Source: an uncultured Clostridia bacterium
GTDB lineage: Bacteria; Bacillota; Clostridia; Christensenellales; UBA1242
Length of the DNA stretch: 37,035 bases
Reading direction: 5' to 3'
NCBI GenBank assembly: GCA_944383255.1
Contig: CALWOY010000055.1
Location: 1 to 37,035, forward strand
The notes under the pieces were generated by a model. That model did not search any database. It worked only from the letters and a program-made list of their open reading frames with translations, and was not told the DNA's origin. How positions within the stretch are numbered: the stretch's first letter is position 1; every line of letters begins with the position of its first letter. Below are positions 28,281 to 35,206 of this stretch, piece after piece. The position numbers and the translations under genes are program-made.

Positions 28281-29072
28281 ATGAAAAATCTTTTTTCAAT
28301 AAGCGAAACCGCAAAAATAGTCAATACGACAACCGAAACATTACGACATTATGATAGGATAGACCTTGTAAAGCCATGCAAAGTGGACGAATGGACAGGT
28401 TATCGTTATTATTCACCACAGGAGATTGTTCGGCTTAATACAATAAAGACATTGCGTTATATGGATTTAACTTTATCTGAAATTAAAAAAATTTTATCTT
28501 ATAACGACTTTAACAAAATTATAAATGCATTAAAACAAGCGGAAATAAATGCTGATGAAAAAATTGCTGAACTAAATTACGCTAAAATAAAAATAGAACG
28601 TGCACGTCTTTATTATGAAAATAAATTAACCGAAAACCAATCAGGGCAAAGCCCTTTTATAAAAAACTTTCCAAAGCGAACTATTTTATTATCCGAAACA
28701 ATGAAAACTCCAACATTAGATAACTTATTTGATTATCACCGCCACTTTTATAACCAATTGCCAGAGAATATAAAAGGGGAGTTTTCTTTCGAAGATTCAG
28801 CAGGTATATATAAGCAAAACGGACAACATCAGTTATTTGCTATTTGCACAAAGTACAAACAAATAAATGGATTAAAAACTTTACCACAAGGAAATTATTT
28901 ATGTGCTAACTGTACAGAAAACAATCTTGAACAAACAACAAAGAGTTTAATTGAAATAGCAAAAAACAAATACCATATAGTTCCAGAATTTACTTTACAA
29001 TTAGTAATTGTTTCAGGCATTTTACAATGGAACTATCAAGTACAGGTATTTATATCAAATCAAACAAATTAA
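28281..29072 (+). CDS. MerR-family transcriptional regulator
   Basis: The N-terminal winged helix is typical of MerR proteins: SISETAKIVNTTTETLRHYDRIDLV (split around 6-30), then WTGYRYYSPQEI and LRYMDLTLSEIKKIL, followed by a dimerising coiled coil (about 80-118). The C-terminal 140 residues resemble the ligand-binding GyrI-like domains of BmrR-type regulators, with three Cys but no obvious metal site. A small hydrophobic ligand is plausible but unproven. It diverges from the DUF4097 lipoprotein gene, and the shared operator supports direct control. AAGGGG precedes the ATG. Confidence 0.85.
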   Translation: MKNLFSISETAKIVNTTTETLRHYDRIDLVKPCKVDEWTGYRYYSPQEIVRLNTIKTLRYMDLTLSEIKKILSYNDFNKIINALKQAEINADEKIAELNYAKIKIERARLYYENKLTENQSGQSPFIKNFPKRTILLSETMKTPTLDNLFDYHRHFYNQLPENIKGEFSFEDSAGIYKQNGQHQLFAICTKYKQINGLKTLPQGNYLCANCTENNLEQTTKSLIEIAKNKYHIVPEFTLQLVIVSGILQWNYQVQVFISNQTN

Positions 29073-29106
29073 AAATAAGGAAGAGTAAAATCTTTCCTTA
29101 TTTTTT
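29072..29106 (+). terminator. Terminator after the MerR-family gene
   Basis: AAAATAAGG (29072-29080) pairs with CCTTATTTT (29096-29104) and is followed by T residues; the stem begins at the stop codon. Confidence 0.75.
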
Positions 29107-29167
29107 ATATGTTTGTGACTAAATCGTGACCCCAAAAAAATTTACACACGCAGAATAGTACAATATA

Positions 29168-29198
29168 AACAAAAAAAAACACCACAATATTGGTGTTT
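29168..29198 (-). terminator. Terminator of the tRNA operon
   Basis: On the minus strand an 8-bp stem (AAACACCA/TGGTGTTT, 29198-29191 and 29184-29177) is followed by a run of T (complement of the A tract 29171-29179). It lies just beyond the tRNA-Tyr 3' end. Confidence 0.85.
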
Positions 29199-29205
29199 AA
29201 TTAGG

Positions 29206-29290
29206 TGGTGGGCAGGGATGGATTCGAACCATCGAAGGCGAAGCCGACGGATTTACAGTCCGTTGCATTTGACCGCTCTGCAACCTACCC
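29206..29290 (-). tRNA. tRNA-Tyr (GTA)
   Basis: 85 bases with encoded CCA (29208-29206) and a discriminator A. Acceptor arms GGGTAGG and CCTGCCC pair with one G-U. The anticodon loop reads CTGTAAA, anticodon GTA. A long variable arm is present, as expected for bacterial tRNA-Tyr. Last gene of the cluster. Confidence 0.95.
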
Positions 29291-29294
29291 AAAT

Positions 29295-29369
29295 TGGAGC
29301 TAGTGATTGGAATCGAACCAACAACCTGCTGATTACAAATCAGCTGCTCTACCGTTGAGCCACACTAGC
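29295..29369 (-). tRNA. tRNA-Thr (TGT)
   Basis: 75 bases with encoded CCA and discriminator T. Acceptor GCTAGTG pairs perfectly with CACTAGC. Anticodon stem GCTGA/TCAGC encloses loop TTTGTAA, anticodon TGT. Confidence 0.95.
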
Positions 29370-29480
29370 AAGTCTTAGTAGTCTTTATGAGAAAACCAAC
29401 AAACTCGAACTACTAATTAAAGTTGGGAAAGTGTAATGGGAATGAAATGTTGGTTTTTTGATGTCCCGATAGGGCACATC
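29370..29480. repeat. Spacer with nested inverted repeats between tRNA-Thr and tRNA-Phe
   Basis: This 111-base spacer is much longer than the other gaps in the cluster (4-23 bases). It holds three inverted repeats: TTAGTAGT (29375-29382) with ACTACTAA (29409-29416); AAAACCAACA (29392-29401) with TGTTGGTTTT (29448-29457); and GATGTCCC (29460-29467) with GGG-C-ACATC (29472-29480). The first two interlock, giving mutually exclusive or pseudoknot-like pairing. No coding potential is evident. Confidence 0.6.
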
Positions 29481-29556
29481 TGGTGCCGCGGGGCGGAATC
29501 GAACCACCGACACAAGGATTTTCAGTCCTTTGCTCTACCGACTGAGCTACCGAGGC
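29481..29556 (-). tRNA. tRNA-Phe (GAA)
   Basis: 76 bases with encoded CCA and discriminator A. Anticodon stem AAGGA/TCCTT encloses loop CTGAAAA, anticodon GAA. The D arm (GCTC/GAGC) and T arm are regular. Acceptor GCCTCGG against CCGCGGC leaves a T4-C69 mismatch. This is the tRNA that the T-box leader at 36.2 kb should sense. Confidence 0.93.
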
Positions 29557-29560
29557 AAAT

Positions 29561-29637
29561 TGGCGATCCGGATGGGATTCGAACCCACGACCTCTAGCGT
29601 GACAGGCTAGCGTTCTAACCAACTGAACTACCGAACC
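29561..29637 (-). tRNA. tRNA-Asp (GTC)
   Basis: 77 bases with encoded CCA and discriminator G, the identity base for Asp. Anticodon stem CTAGC/GCTAG, loop CTGTCAC. Acceptor GGTTCGG pairs with CCGGATC through two G-U pairs. Confidence 0.95.
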
Positions 29638-29656
29638 ATATATTATTTGCGGGTAT

Positions 29657-29733
29657 TGGTGGGTCTTCAGGGACTCGAACCCCGGACCGACCGGTTATGA
29701 GCCGGTTGCTCTAACCAACTGAGCTAAAGACCC
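29657..29733 (-). tRNA. tRNA with CAT anticodon (elongator Met or Ile2)
   Basis: 77 bases with encoded CCA and discriminator A. Acceptor GGGTCTT pairs perfectly with AAGACCC, so it is not an initiator tRNA, which has an unpaired first position. Anticodon stem ACCGG/CCGGT encloses CTCATAA. The sequence around TTTAGCTCAGTTGGTTAGA and CGGCTCATAACCG resembles tRNA-Ile2, in which C34 is changed to lysidine by TilS. Met versus Ile cannot be settled from the gene alone. Confidence 0.88.
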
Positions 29734-29737
29734 ACAA

Positions 29738-29813
29738 TGGTCGGGGTGAAGAGACTCGAACTCCCGGCCCCATGGTCCCAAACCACGTGCGCTACCAACT
29801 GCGCTACACCCCG
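29738..29813 (-). tRNA. tRNA-Pro (TGG)
   Basis: 76 bases with encoded CCA and discriminator A. Acceptor CGGGGTG pairs perfectly with CACCCCG. Anticodon stem CGTGG/CCATG has one G-U pair and loop TTTGGGA, anticodon TGG. First gene of the cluster. Confidence 0.95.
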
Positions 29814-29831
29814 ATATCTTGCGACTTTAAT

Positions 29832-29880
29832 ATAGTATTATAACTTTAAAACAAAGTCAAGCATTTTTTTAAAAAATTTC
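29832..29880 (-). promoter_or_regulatory. Promoter of the tRNA operon with A/T-rich upstream element
   Basis: On the minus strand TTGACT (29860-29855) and TACTAT (29837-29832) are 17 bases apart. Directly upstream of the -35 box lies an A/T tract (29880-29862), like the UP elements of stable-RNA promoters. The region between here and spoIIAA (to 29975) shows no confident promoter for the plus strand and no clear sigma-H match. Confidence 0.55.
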
Positions 29881-29975
29881 AATTGTTTTTTATCTCTAAA
29901 TTCGACCTCTTTAGACAATGTATTATATTTTCTTACATATCTATTTTGTTACAATATAAAACAAGGAGGCATTTT

Positions 29976-30284
29976 ATGCAGATTAAACACAGAGTTTATG
30001 AAAACACACTATATGTTGTACTTAGCGGAGAACTCGACGAGCATTCAGCGTACAGTGCAAGAATTGGACTGGACGAAATATTTGATATGCCAAAATTTAA
30101 ACAAATTATTATAGATTTATCAGAATTAGATTTTATGGATAGTACTGGTATTGGTGTTTTAATTGGTAGGTATAAAAGAATGAAAGATAAAAACATTCCA
30201 ATATTTATATGCAACCCTTCAAGTCACGCAGAAAGAATATTTAAAATGACAGGGTTATATGACATTATGCCAAAAATTTCTTAA
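29976..30284 (+). CDS. spoIIAA: SpoIIAA, anti-anti-sigma-F factor
   Basis: STAS-domain switch protein: in its unphosphorylated form it binds SpoIIAB and frees sigma-F in the forespore. The phosphorylation site is in MDSTGIG, with Ser56 corresponding to the regulated serine of Bacillus SpoIIAA. 102 residues. The reading frame extends upstream to 29883, but the ATG at 29976 is chosen because AAGGAGG sits 7 bases before it and because the residues before it are hydrophobic and unlike the family. First gene of the spoIIA operon. Confidence 0.95.
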   Translation: MQIKHRVYENTLYVVLSGELDEHSAYSARIGLDEIFDMPKFKQIIIDLSELDFMDSTGIGVLIGRYKRMKDKNIPIFICNPSSHAERIFKMTGLYDIMPKIS

Positions 30285-30295
30285 AAGGAGAAGAT

Positions 30296-30745
30296 ATGAA
30301 ATTATTAAATGAAATGGAATTAAACTTTAAGGCTTTATCAATAAATGAGGGTTTTGCTAGATCTTGTGTTGCAGCATTTTGCGTACAGGCTAATCCAACA
30401 TTGGATGAAATAACAGATATAAAAACAGCAGTTTCAGAAGCAGTTACTAACTGTGTTGTACACGCATATCCAAGTTTACCAGGGAATGTTTGTATCAAGG
30501 TAAAATTATATGAAGAGAGTGTAGATATTGAAGTTATAGATAATGGAATAGGTATAGAAGATTTTTCAAAAGCACGTGAACCATTTTATACTTCAAAACC
30601 AAATGAAGAAAGAAGTGGAATGGGTTTTTCTGTTATGGAAAGTTTTATGGACAATTTAGAACTTAAAAACAATGTAGAATCTGGACTTATTGTCAAAATG
30701 CAAAAGTTTTTTCACAAACGTGCAAAAGTAGCCGTAGGGGAGTAA
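30296..30745 (+). CDS. spoIIAB: SpoIIAB, anti-sigma-F factor and serine kinase
   Basis: GHKL-fold kinase that holds sigma-F inactive and phosphorylates SpoIIAA. N box SEAVTNCVVHAYP (about 49-61), G1 box DNGIGIED (about 82-89) and the ATP-lid/G2 stretch ERSGMGFSVMESFMD (about 106-120) match the family closely. 149 residues, normal length. AAAAGGAG precedes the ATG; sigF begins one base after its stop. Confidence 0.97.
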   Translation: MKLLNEMELNFKALSINEGFARSCVAAFCVQANPTLDEITDIKTAVSEAVTNCVVHAYPSLPGNVCIKVKLYEESVDIEVIDNGIGIEDFSKAREPFYTSKPNEERSGMGFSVMESFMDNLELKNNVESGLIVKMQKFFHKRAKVAVGE

Positions 30746-30746
30746 A

Positions 30747-31472
30747 GTGTTAGACCAAAATACTACACTTGAACTTATAACCAAAGCTAAAAAAGGTGAT
30801 GAAAGTGCAAAAACAAAACTATTTGAAGAAAATTCTCCACTTATTAAAAGTGTTATAAAAAGATTTTTGCACAAAGGCATTGAATATGATGATTTATACC
30901 AAATTGGGACAATAGGTCTTTTAAAAGCCATAAATAACTTTGACGAAAAATTTAATGTTAAATTTTCAACATATGTTGTACCTATGGTAATTGGTGAAAT
31001 AAAGCGCTTTATGCGCGATGACGGAGCCATTAAAGTATCTAGGACAATTAAAACATTGAATTTAAAAATAAGGAAATATATTGAAGAATTTAACAGAGAA
31101 AATTATAGGAAACCCACTCCACAAGAGATAGCAAAAAAATTTGATATTGACGAAGCAGAGGTAATCTTTACAATGGATTCAGCAGCCATGCCTATATCGA
31201 TTTACACACCATTTGAAGATGACTCAAAAAGTTTACTTTTGATTGATAGGCTAAATCCAGATAATTCACACGAAAAAATGATTGATAATATCATGCTTAA
31301 AGAAGTATTAAAATCTTTGGATAAAAGGGATAAGAAAATAATACTCTTAAGATTTTTTAGAGATAAAACTCAAAGTGAAATTGCCAAAGTTCTTGGTGTT
31401 TCTCAGGTGCAGGTAAGTAGACTTGAAAATAAGGTTTTAGAAAAAATAAAGGATAAACTTAGCGTAATGTAA
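30747..31472 (+). CDS. sigF: Sigma-F, forespore RNA polymerase sigma factor
   Basis: Directs early forespore transcription. Sigma-70 region 2 reads DDLYQIGTIGLLKAI and FSTYVVPMVIGEIKRFMRDD, typical for sporulation sigma factors; region 3 follows, and region 4 carries the helix-turn-helix TQSEIAKVLGVSQVQVSRLE. 241 residues. Start is GTG, with GGGGAG upstream; the spoIIAB stop ends one base earlier. The order AA-AB-sigF is diagnostic. Sigma-F rather than sigma-G is inferred from the operon. Confidence 0.96.
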   Translation: MLDQNTTLELITKAKKGDESAKTKLFEENSPLIKSVIKRFLHKGIEYDDLYQIGTIGLLKAINNFDEKFNVKFSTYVVPMVIGEIKRFMRDDGAIKVSRTIKTLNLKIRKYIEEFNRENYRKPTPQEIAKKFDIDEAEVIFTMDSAAMPISIYTPFEDDSKSLLLIDRLNPDNSHEKMIDNIMLKEVLKSLDKRDKKIILLRFFRDKTQSEIAKVLGVSQVQVSRLENKVLEKIKDKLSVM

Positions 31473-31507
31473 AAAGTGGACATTATAAAGTTCACTTTTC
31501 TTTTTTT
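31472..31507. terminator. Terminator after sigF, probably bidirectional
   Basis: AAAAGTGGAC (31472-31481) pairs with GTTCACTTTT (31490-31499) with one G-U, followed by T7 on the plus strand. The opposite strand also ends in T residues, so it can serve the convergent lipoprotein gene, whose stop codon it contains. Confidence 0.8.
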
Positions 31508-32562
31508 ACTCTTTCAATTCTTGGTTTTTCATATTCTATATCATAATTATTTTCATCATCATCTTCTTCATCATTATATGGTTTATAAGTATCAATATTT
31601 CTATAAGTGCCAAAAGTATCAATATTTGGAAGATAGGGATTATATCTTCCATAGGGTGAATAAGGGTATCCGCCATATCCATAGCCACCAAAACCACGAC
31701 CTCCCATATAACCACCATAACCGTAATAAGGATTATTCATGCCATAGCCAGCACCATTATATCCATATCCGTAACCATAATTATTGGCATTTTCGTTGTT
31801 CTGTGTATTTTTTCTATCTTGTTTGTTTTTGTAATTATTTGTTGCATTTTTATATGTGTCAATATTTGAAAATGATTTAGAAACACTTTCTGCTTCGCCA
31901 CTTGGGCGATAAATATAATAAAGTGTATCGTAAAGGCTGTTCATTGAATTATTTATATTTTCAAGATAAGTGTTTTTTGTCTGTAGTGATGAACATAGTC
32001 TGGTATATTTTGAAGTCAATTGTTCCACATTTCTTGTGTAATTTCTTTTCAAAGATAAAGTAGAGTTTAATTCATTTGTTACATCATCTCTTGTAATCAT
32101 CAATCTATTTACATTCATCAAAATATTATTACAAATGTCATCAATTGAATTATTTGTATCATTTGAAAGTTTAGATTTATTTGAATCTATAAGTTTACTA
32201 ATGGTGCGGATATCATCCATATTGGCATCAATTTCTAATAAAATATCATTTGTATCGTTATTTAAGTCTATTGCGTTATGTGCTTCATTACTTAGTTTTA
32301 AAATATTATTTATAAAACTGTCCATAACATATGAACCGCTAGTAAATGTTGCTCCATCATAACCAGTACCTGTATTATCTTCGTCCATTATATTATCTAT
32401 TAAAAGAATATCGTTAGAAATTTTATCCATACTTTCTACGAGATTTTGAACTTTGTCTATAGTAGTATTTACTTTGCTTAATGTTCTCATAGATGCATCT
32501 TGACAAGCAGTAAGGGTGACAATAGATAAAACAAGCATTAAACAAACCAAAATTTTTTTCAT
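31492..32562 (-). CDS. Unrecognised lipoprotein with helical domain, Gly/Tyr-rich domain and acidic tail
   Basis: I do not recognise this 356-residue protein. It has a lipoprotein signal (lipobox LTAC, Cys20). Residues 21-220 are Asn/Asp/Leu/Ile/Ser-rich and predicted helical, probably coiled-coil. Residues 261-310 are a Gly/Tyr low-complexity block (GYGYGYNGAGYG-like, with GGY and GGR repeats). The short motif NIDTY/F occurs three times, at 233-237, 313-317 and 322-326, around that block. The tail (331-345) is strongly acidic and the last residues are basic. Gly/Tyr-rich blocks are seen in some spore-coat and surface proteins; with sigF and spoVA on either side, a spore or envelope structural role is possible but is inference. 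GGAGG precedes the ATG. It interrupts the usual spoIIA-spoVA adjacency on the opposite strand. Confidence 0.7.
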   Translation of the reverse strand: MKKILVCLMLVLSIVTLTACQDASMRTLSKVNTTIDKVQNLVESMDKISNDILLIDNIMDEDNTGTGYDGATFTSGSYVMDSFINNILKLSNEAHNAIDLNNDTNDILLEIDANMDDIRTISKLIDSNKSKLSNDTNNSIDDICNNILMNVNRLMITRDDVTNELNSTLSLKRNYTRNVEQLTSKYTRLCSSLQTKNTYLENINNSMNSLYDTLYYIYRPSGEAESVSKSFSNIDTYKNATNNYKNKQDRKNTQNNENANNYGYGYGYNGAGYGMNNPYYGYGGYMGGRGFGGYGYGGYPYSPYGRYNPYLPNIDTFGTYRNIDTYKPYNDEEDDDENNYDIEYEKPRIERVKKEK

Positions 32563-32603
32563 ATTTCCTCCGTTATTAGTTTTTGTAATTTAGATAAAAT
32601 TAT

Positions 32604-32633
32604 GTATATCTCGTTTATTTGATAAAATAATGT
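32604..32633 (+). promoter_or_regulatory. Possible sigma-G/sigma-F promoter for spoVAC-spoVAD-spoVAE
   Basis: GTATA (32604-32608) fits the forespore -35 consensus, and AATAATG (32627-32633) after 18 bases agrees at five of seven positions with the sigma-G -10 consensus CATWMTA. spoVA operons are sigma-G-controlled in Bacillus, so this fits the genes' role. Confidence 0.5.
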
Positions 32634-32656
32634 CAATAACTGATTTGGAGGATTTT

Positions 32657-33103
32657 ATGCAAGAACAAGAACGCAATATAAGATACAACGCATATGTTGA
32701 AGCTAAAATTGCTAAAACTCATGCTTGGCCAAGCCTTTTTAACTCATTTTGGGTTGGAGGACTAATTTGTACTTTAGGTCAACTATGTAATGACTTAATA
32801 TTACTTTGGTTTCCAAGCGTTTCAACTCAAAGTGCATGGGCATATACACTAATAATCTTAATCTTTTTAGCATCATTTTTGACTGGTCTTGGTGTATTTG
32901 ATAAAATAGGTGCATTTGCAGGTGCTGGAACAATTGTGCCAATTACTGGATTTTCTAACTCAATCGCGAGCCCAGCAATTGAATTTAAAAATGAGGGAAT
33001 AATATTTGGTATGTGTGCAAAGATGTTCATAATAGCAGGACCAGTTATTGTATCTGGAACAGTTGCGAGTATGATTGTTGGTCTAATATATTTGTTTTTG
33101 TAA
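32657..33103 (+). CDS. spoVAC: SpoVAC, spore dipicolinic acid channel protein
   Basis: Membrane component of the SpoVA channel, which moves calcium-dipicolinate into the developing spore and releases it at germination. 148 residues with about four hydrophobic segments, GGLICTLGQ near the first and the conserved GAGTIVPITGFSNSIASPA stretch. The frame is open from ATG 32630, but that codon overlaps the likely promoter; ATG 32657 has TTGGAGGA directly upstream and gives the family length (150 in Bacillus). Confidence 0.95.
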   Translation: MQEQERNIRYNAYVEAKIAKTHAWPSLFNSFWVGGLICTLGQLCNDLILLWFPSVSTQSAWAYTLIILIFLASFLTGLGVFDKIGAFAGAGTIVPITGFSNSIASPAIEFKNEGIIFGMCAKMFIIAGPVIVSGTVASMIVGLIYLFL

Positions 33104-33110
33104 GGTGATT

Positions 33111-34127
33111 ATGGAAAGGAAAAGAGGAAATCAAACAGTATTTTTTAATAACAAACCAAAGATAATCGGACACTACAGTATAGTGGGACCAAAAGAAGGA
33201 AAGGGACACCTTAGAAAGTATTTTAGCCAAATAGAAGAAAAAGATGATTTCTTTGGACAGAAAACCTATGAAAAAGCAGAAAGAGTGATGATTGAAAGAG
33301 CACTAGATGGTGCCATAAAAAGTGCAAATGCCAAGTATAGTGATGTCCATTTATTTATGGCAGGTGATTTATTAAATCAAATAATAAGTTCAAGTTATGC
33401 CGCACGTTCTTTTGATATTCCATATGTAGGGGTATTTGGTGCATGTTCTACTATGGCAGAATCACTTGCACTAAGTGCTTGTCTAGTTGACGGCGGACAT
33501 TTTGATACAATAGCATGTGCAACATCAAGCCATTTTTCTACTGCTGAAAGACAATTTAGGTTTCCTTTGGAACTAGGTAATCAACGTCCGCCGACTTCAC
33601 AATGGACTGTAACCGGTTCAGGTGCAGATGTTGTTTCAATAAAAGGGAATGGTCCAAGAATAACTTCGGCAACTTTTGGCAAAGTAACAGACTTTGGAAT
33701 AAACGATGTAAATAATATGGGTGCTGCTATGGCACCTGCGGCAATGAATACTTTAATTGCTCATTTTAAAGATACAAATACTACACCTGATGATTATGAT
33801 TTAATTTTATCTGGAGATTTAGGTAAGCTAGGCAGTGAAATACTCATCGACCTTATGGAAGATCAAGGATATAAACTTGGTTTAAATTATAAAGACTGTG
33901 GACAAATGATATTCAAAAGGAATCAAAATGTACTGATGGGTGGTAGTGGTTGCGGATGTAGTGCTACGGTTTTTAATTCTATCATAATGAAAAAGTTGAT
34001 TGCAGGTGAATATAAAAAAGTATTGTTTATGGCAACTGGTGCTTTACTTAGTACAACGAGTTCACAGCAAGGGGACACTGTGCCAGGTATAGCACACGCA
34101 GTGGTAATAGAAGGAGTAGAAAAATGA
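33111..34127 (+). CDS. spoVAD: SpoVAD, dipicolinic acid-binding protein of the SpoVA complex
   Basis: Thiolase-like fold protein that binds dipicolinic acid on the spore inner membrane; it lacks enzymatic function in known cases. The core is well conserved: GDLLNQI, FGACSTMAE, CATSSHFSTAERQFRFP, NMGAAMAPAA, SGDLGKLGSE and GGSGCGC. The ATG at 33111 gives 338 residues, the Bacillus length, and has AAGGTGAT upstream; a GTG two codons earlier is the alternative. It overlaps spoVAE by four bases. Confidence 0.96.
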   Translation: MERKRGNQTVFFNNKPKIIGHYSIVGPKEGKGHLRKYFSQIEEKDDFFGQKTYEKAERVMIERALDGAIKSANAKYSDVHLFMAGDLLNQIISSSYAARSFDIPYVGVFGACSTMAESLALSACLVDGGHFDTIACATSSHFSTAERQFRFPLELGNQRPPTSQWTVTGSGADVVSIKGNGPRITSATFGKVTDFGINDVNNMGAAMAPAAMNTLIAHFKDTNTTPDDYDLILSGDLGKLGSEILIDLMEDQGYKLGLNYKDCGQMIFKRNQNVLMGGSGCGCSATVFNSIIMKKLIAGEYKKVLFMATGALLSTTSSQQGDTVPGIAHAVVIEGVEK

Positions 34128-34495
34128 ATGAATGGTATGTGTATTTAATTATATTTGCTACCGGTGGACTAATATGTTTTTTGGGGCAAATTTTGATAAT
34201 AAAAACTAAAATGACATCAGCAAGAATTTTGGTGACTTTTGTTGTCTTGGGAGTTGTGCTTGAAGCAATTGGCATTTTTGATCCTATAAGCGAATTTTGT
34301 AAAGCAGGTATAAATGTTCCAATTATCGGATTTGGGGCATCACTTGCAAAAGGAGCAATTAGTGCGGTTAAATCAAACGGCATTTTAGGAATATTTACAG
34401 GGGGTTTAACTGCTACCGCTGGAGGCATTGCTGCCGCTATATTCTTTGCATTCATATTTGGAATTATATTTAGAGCAAAAACAAAGAAATTGTAG
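34124..34495 (+). CDS. spoVAE: SpoVAE (SpoVAEb type), spore channel membrane protein
   Basis: Small membrane protein of the dipicolinate channel, homologous to SpoVAC. 123 residues with four hydrophobic segments, GGLICFLGQ in the first loop and NVPIIGFGASLAKG in the middle, matching its SpoVAC counterpart. The ATG overlaps the spoVAD stop (ATGA). The operon has only C, D and E; spoVAA, spoVAB and spoVAF are absent, as is usual in Clostridia. Confidence 0.93.
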   Translation: MNEWYVYLIIFATGGLICFLGQILIIKTKMTSARILVTFVVLGVVLEAIGIFDPISEFCKAGINVPIIGFGASLAKGAISAVKSNGILGIFTGGLTATAGGIAAAIFFAFIFGIIFRAKTKKL

Positions 34496-34528
34496 AAAGT
34501 TAAAATTTTGGTGCATATAGATTATTAT

Positions 34529-35206
34529 ATGACACATATAAATAACAGAACAAAAAGAAAAATGCCAATAAAACTTAAAATTGGCATAATTGTTTGTATA
34601 CTGTTAATAATTGTTCTTTTTATATTTGTTTATTTAAATTATGTTGTAAACCCAGTTATAATTGAATTTTCAACAGCACAAACACGTTCTCTTTCACAAA
34701 AAGCAGTCGAAGAAGCCGTTTATCGCACTATAAATTCTGGTATTGTTTATGATGACCTTATAACTATAAATCGAGATGAAAACGGTGACATAATGTATAT
34801 CAGTACCAATTCTCTACAAATCAATTTGCTTGCAAGAGAACTCGTAAAGAATGCACAAGTTCAGTTAGAAAATATGGGAGAAAAAGGTATAGATGTTCCT
34901 ATCGGAACATTTACAGGAATGCCAATATTAGTTGGGCGTGGTCCAGAGATAAATATAAAATTACTTCCAATTGGAAGTATATCTTGTCGATTTAGTTCAG
35001 AGTTTATAGAAGCGGGCATAAATCAGACAAATCATAAAATTTATTTGACTGTAACAACTAATGTATCAATAATATTGCCAACTGCAAATCAAACAATTCA
35101 AACAACGACGCAATTAATGATTGCAGAAAGTATTATTGTCGGAAAAATACCAGACACATATCTTAATTCATCATCAATAGACGATATGTTAAACTTAGTT
35201 CCTTAA
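34529..35206 (+). CDS. yunB: YunB-like sporulation protein
   Basis: Sporulation membrane protein of unknown mechanism; Bacillus yunB is expressed in the mother cell. A basic N-terminus precedes one membrane segment, then an extracytoplasmic domain with the conserved VNPVIIEFS, AVEEAV, VDVPIG-like (here IDVPIGTFTG), GRGPEI and INQTNHKIYL stretches. Length about 225 against 254 in Bacillus. The start is uncertain: the frame is open from a TTG at 34508, none of the possible starts has a good ribosome-binding site, and ATG 34529 is chosen as the most likely. It follows spoVAE closely and overlaps the opposing pseudouridine synthase gene by 12 bases. Confidence 0.85.
   Translation: MTHINNRTKRKMPIKLKIGIIVCILLIIVLFIFVYLNYVVNPVIIEFSTAQTRSLSQKAVEEAVYRTINSGIVYDDLITINRDENGDIMYISTNSLQINLLARELVKNAQVQLENMGEKGIDVPIGTFTGMPILVGRGPEINIKLLPIGSISCRFSSEFIEAGINQTNHKIYLTVTTNVSIILPTANQTIQTTTQLMIAESIIVGKIPDTYLNSSSIDDMLNLVP

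Noticed and set aside
29413-29622. A 69-codon open frame on the minus strand across tRNA-Phe and tRNA-Asp
   Set aside because: It is made of tRNA gene sequence (it reads CHARGRGFESHPDRQ-like), a well-known false ORF over tRNA genes.
29883-29975. N-terminal extension of SpoIIAA
   Set aside because: The extra 31 residues are hydrophobic and unlike the family, while AAGGAGG sits right before the ATG at 29976.
31720-31800. Possible tandem DNA repeat or CRISPR-like array in the Gly/Tyr region
   Set aside because: The repetition comes from GGT/TAT-type codons of the low-complexity protein block; there are no evenly spaced identical repeats or unique spacers.
31476-31880. A 134-codon plus-strand frame rich in His, Tyr and Phe
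   Set aside because: It is the complement of the Gly/Tyr-rich and acidic codons of the lipoprotein gene, and it starts within the sigF terminator without a ribosome-binding site.
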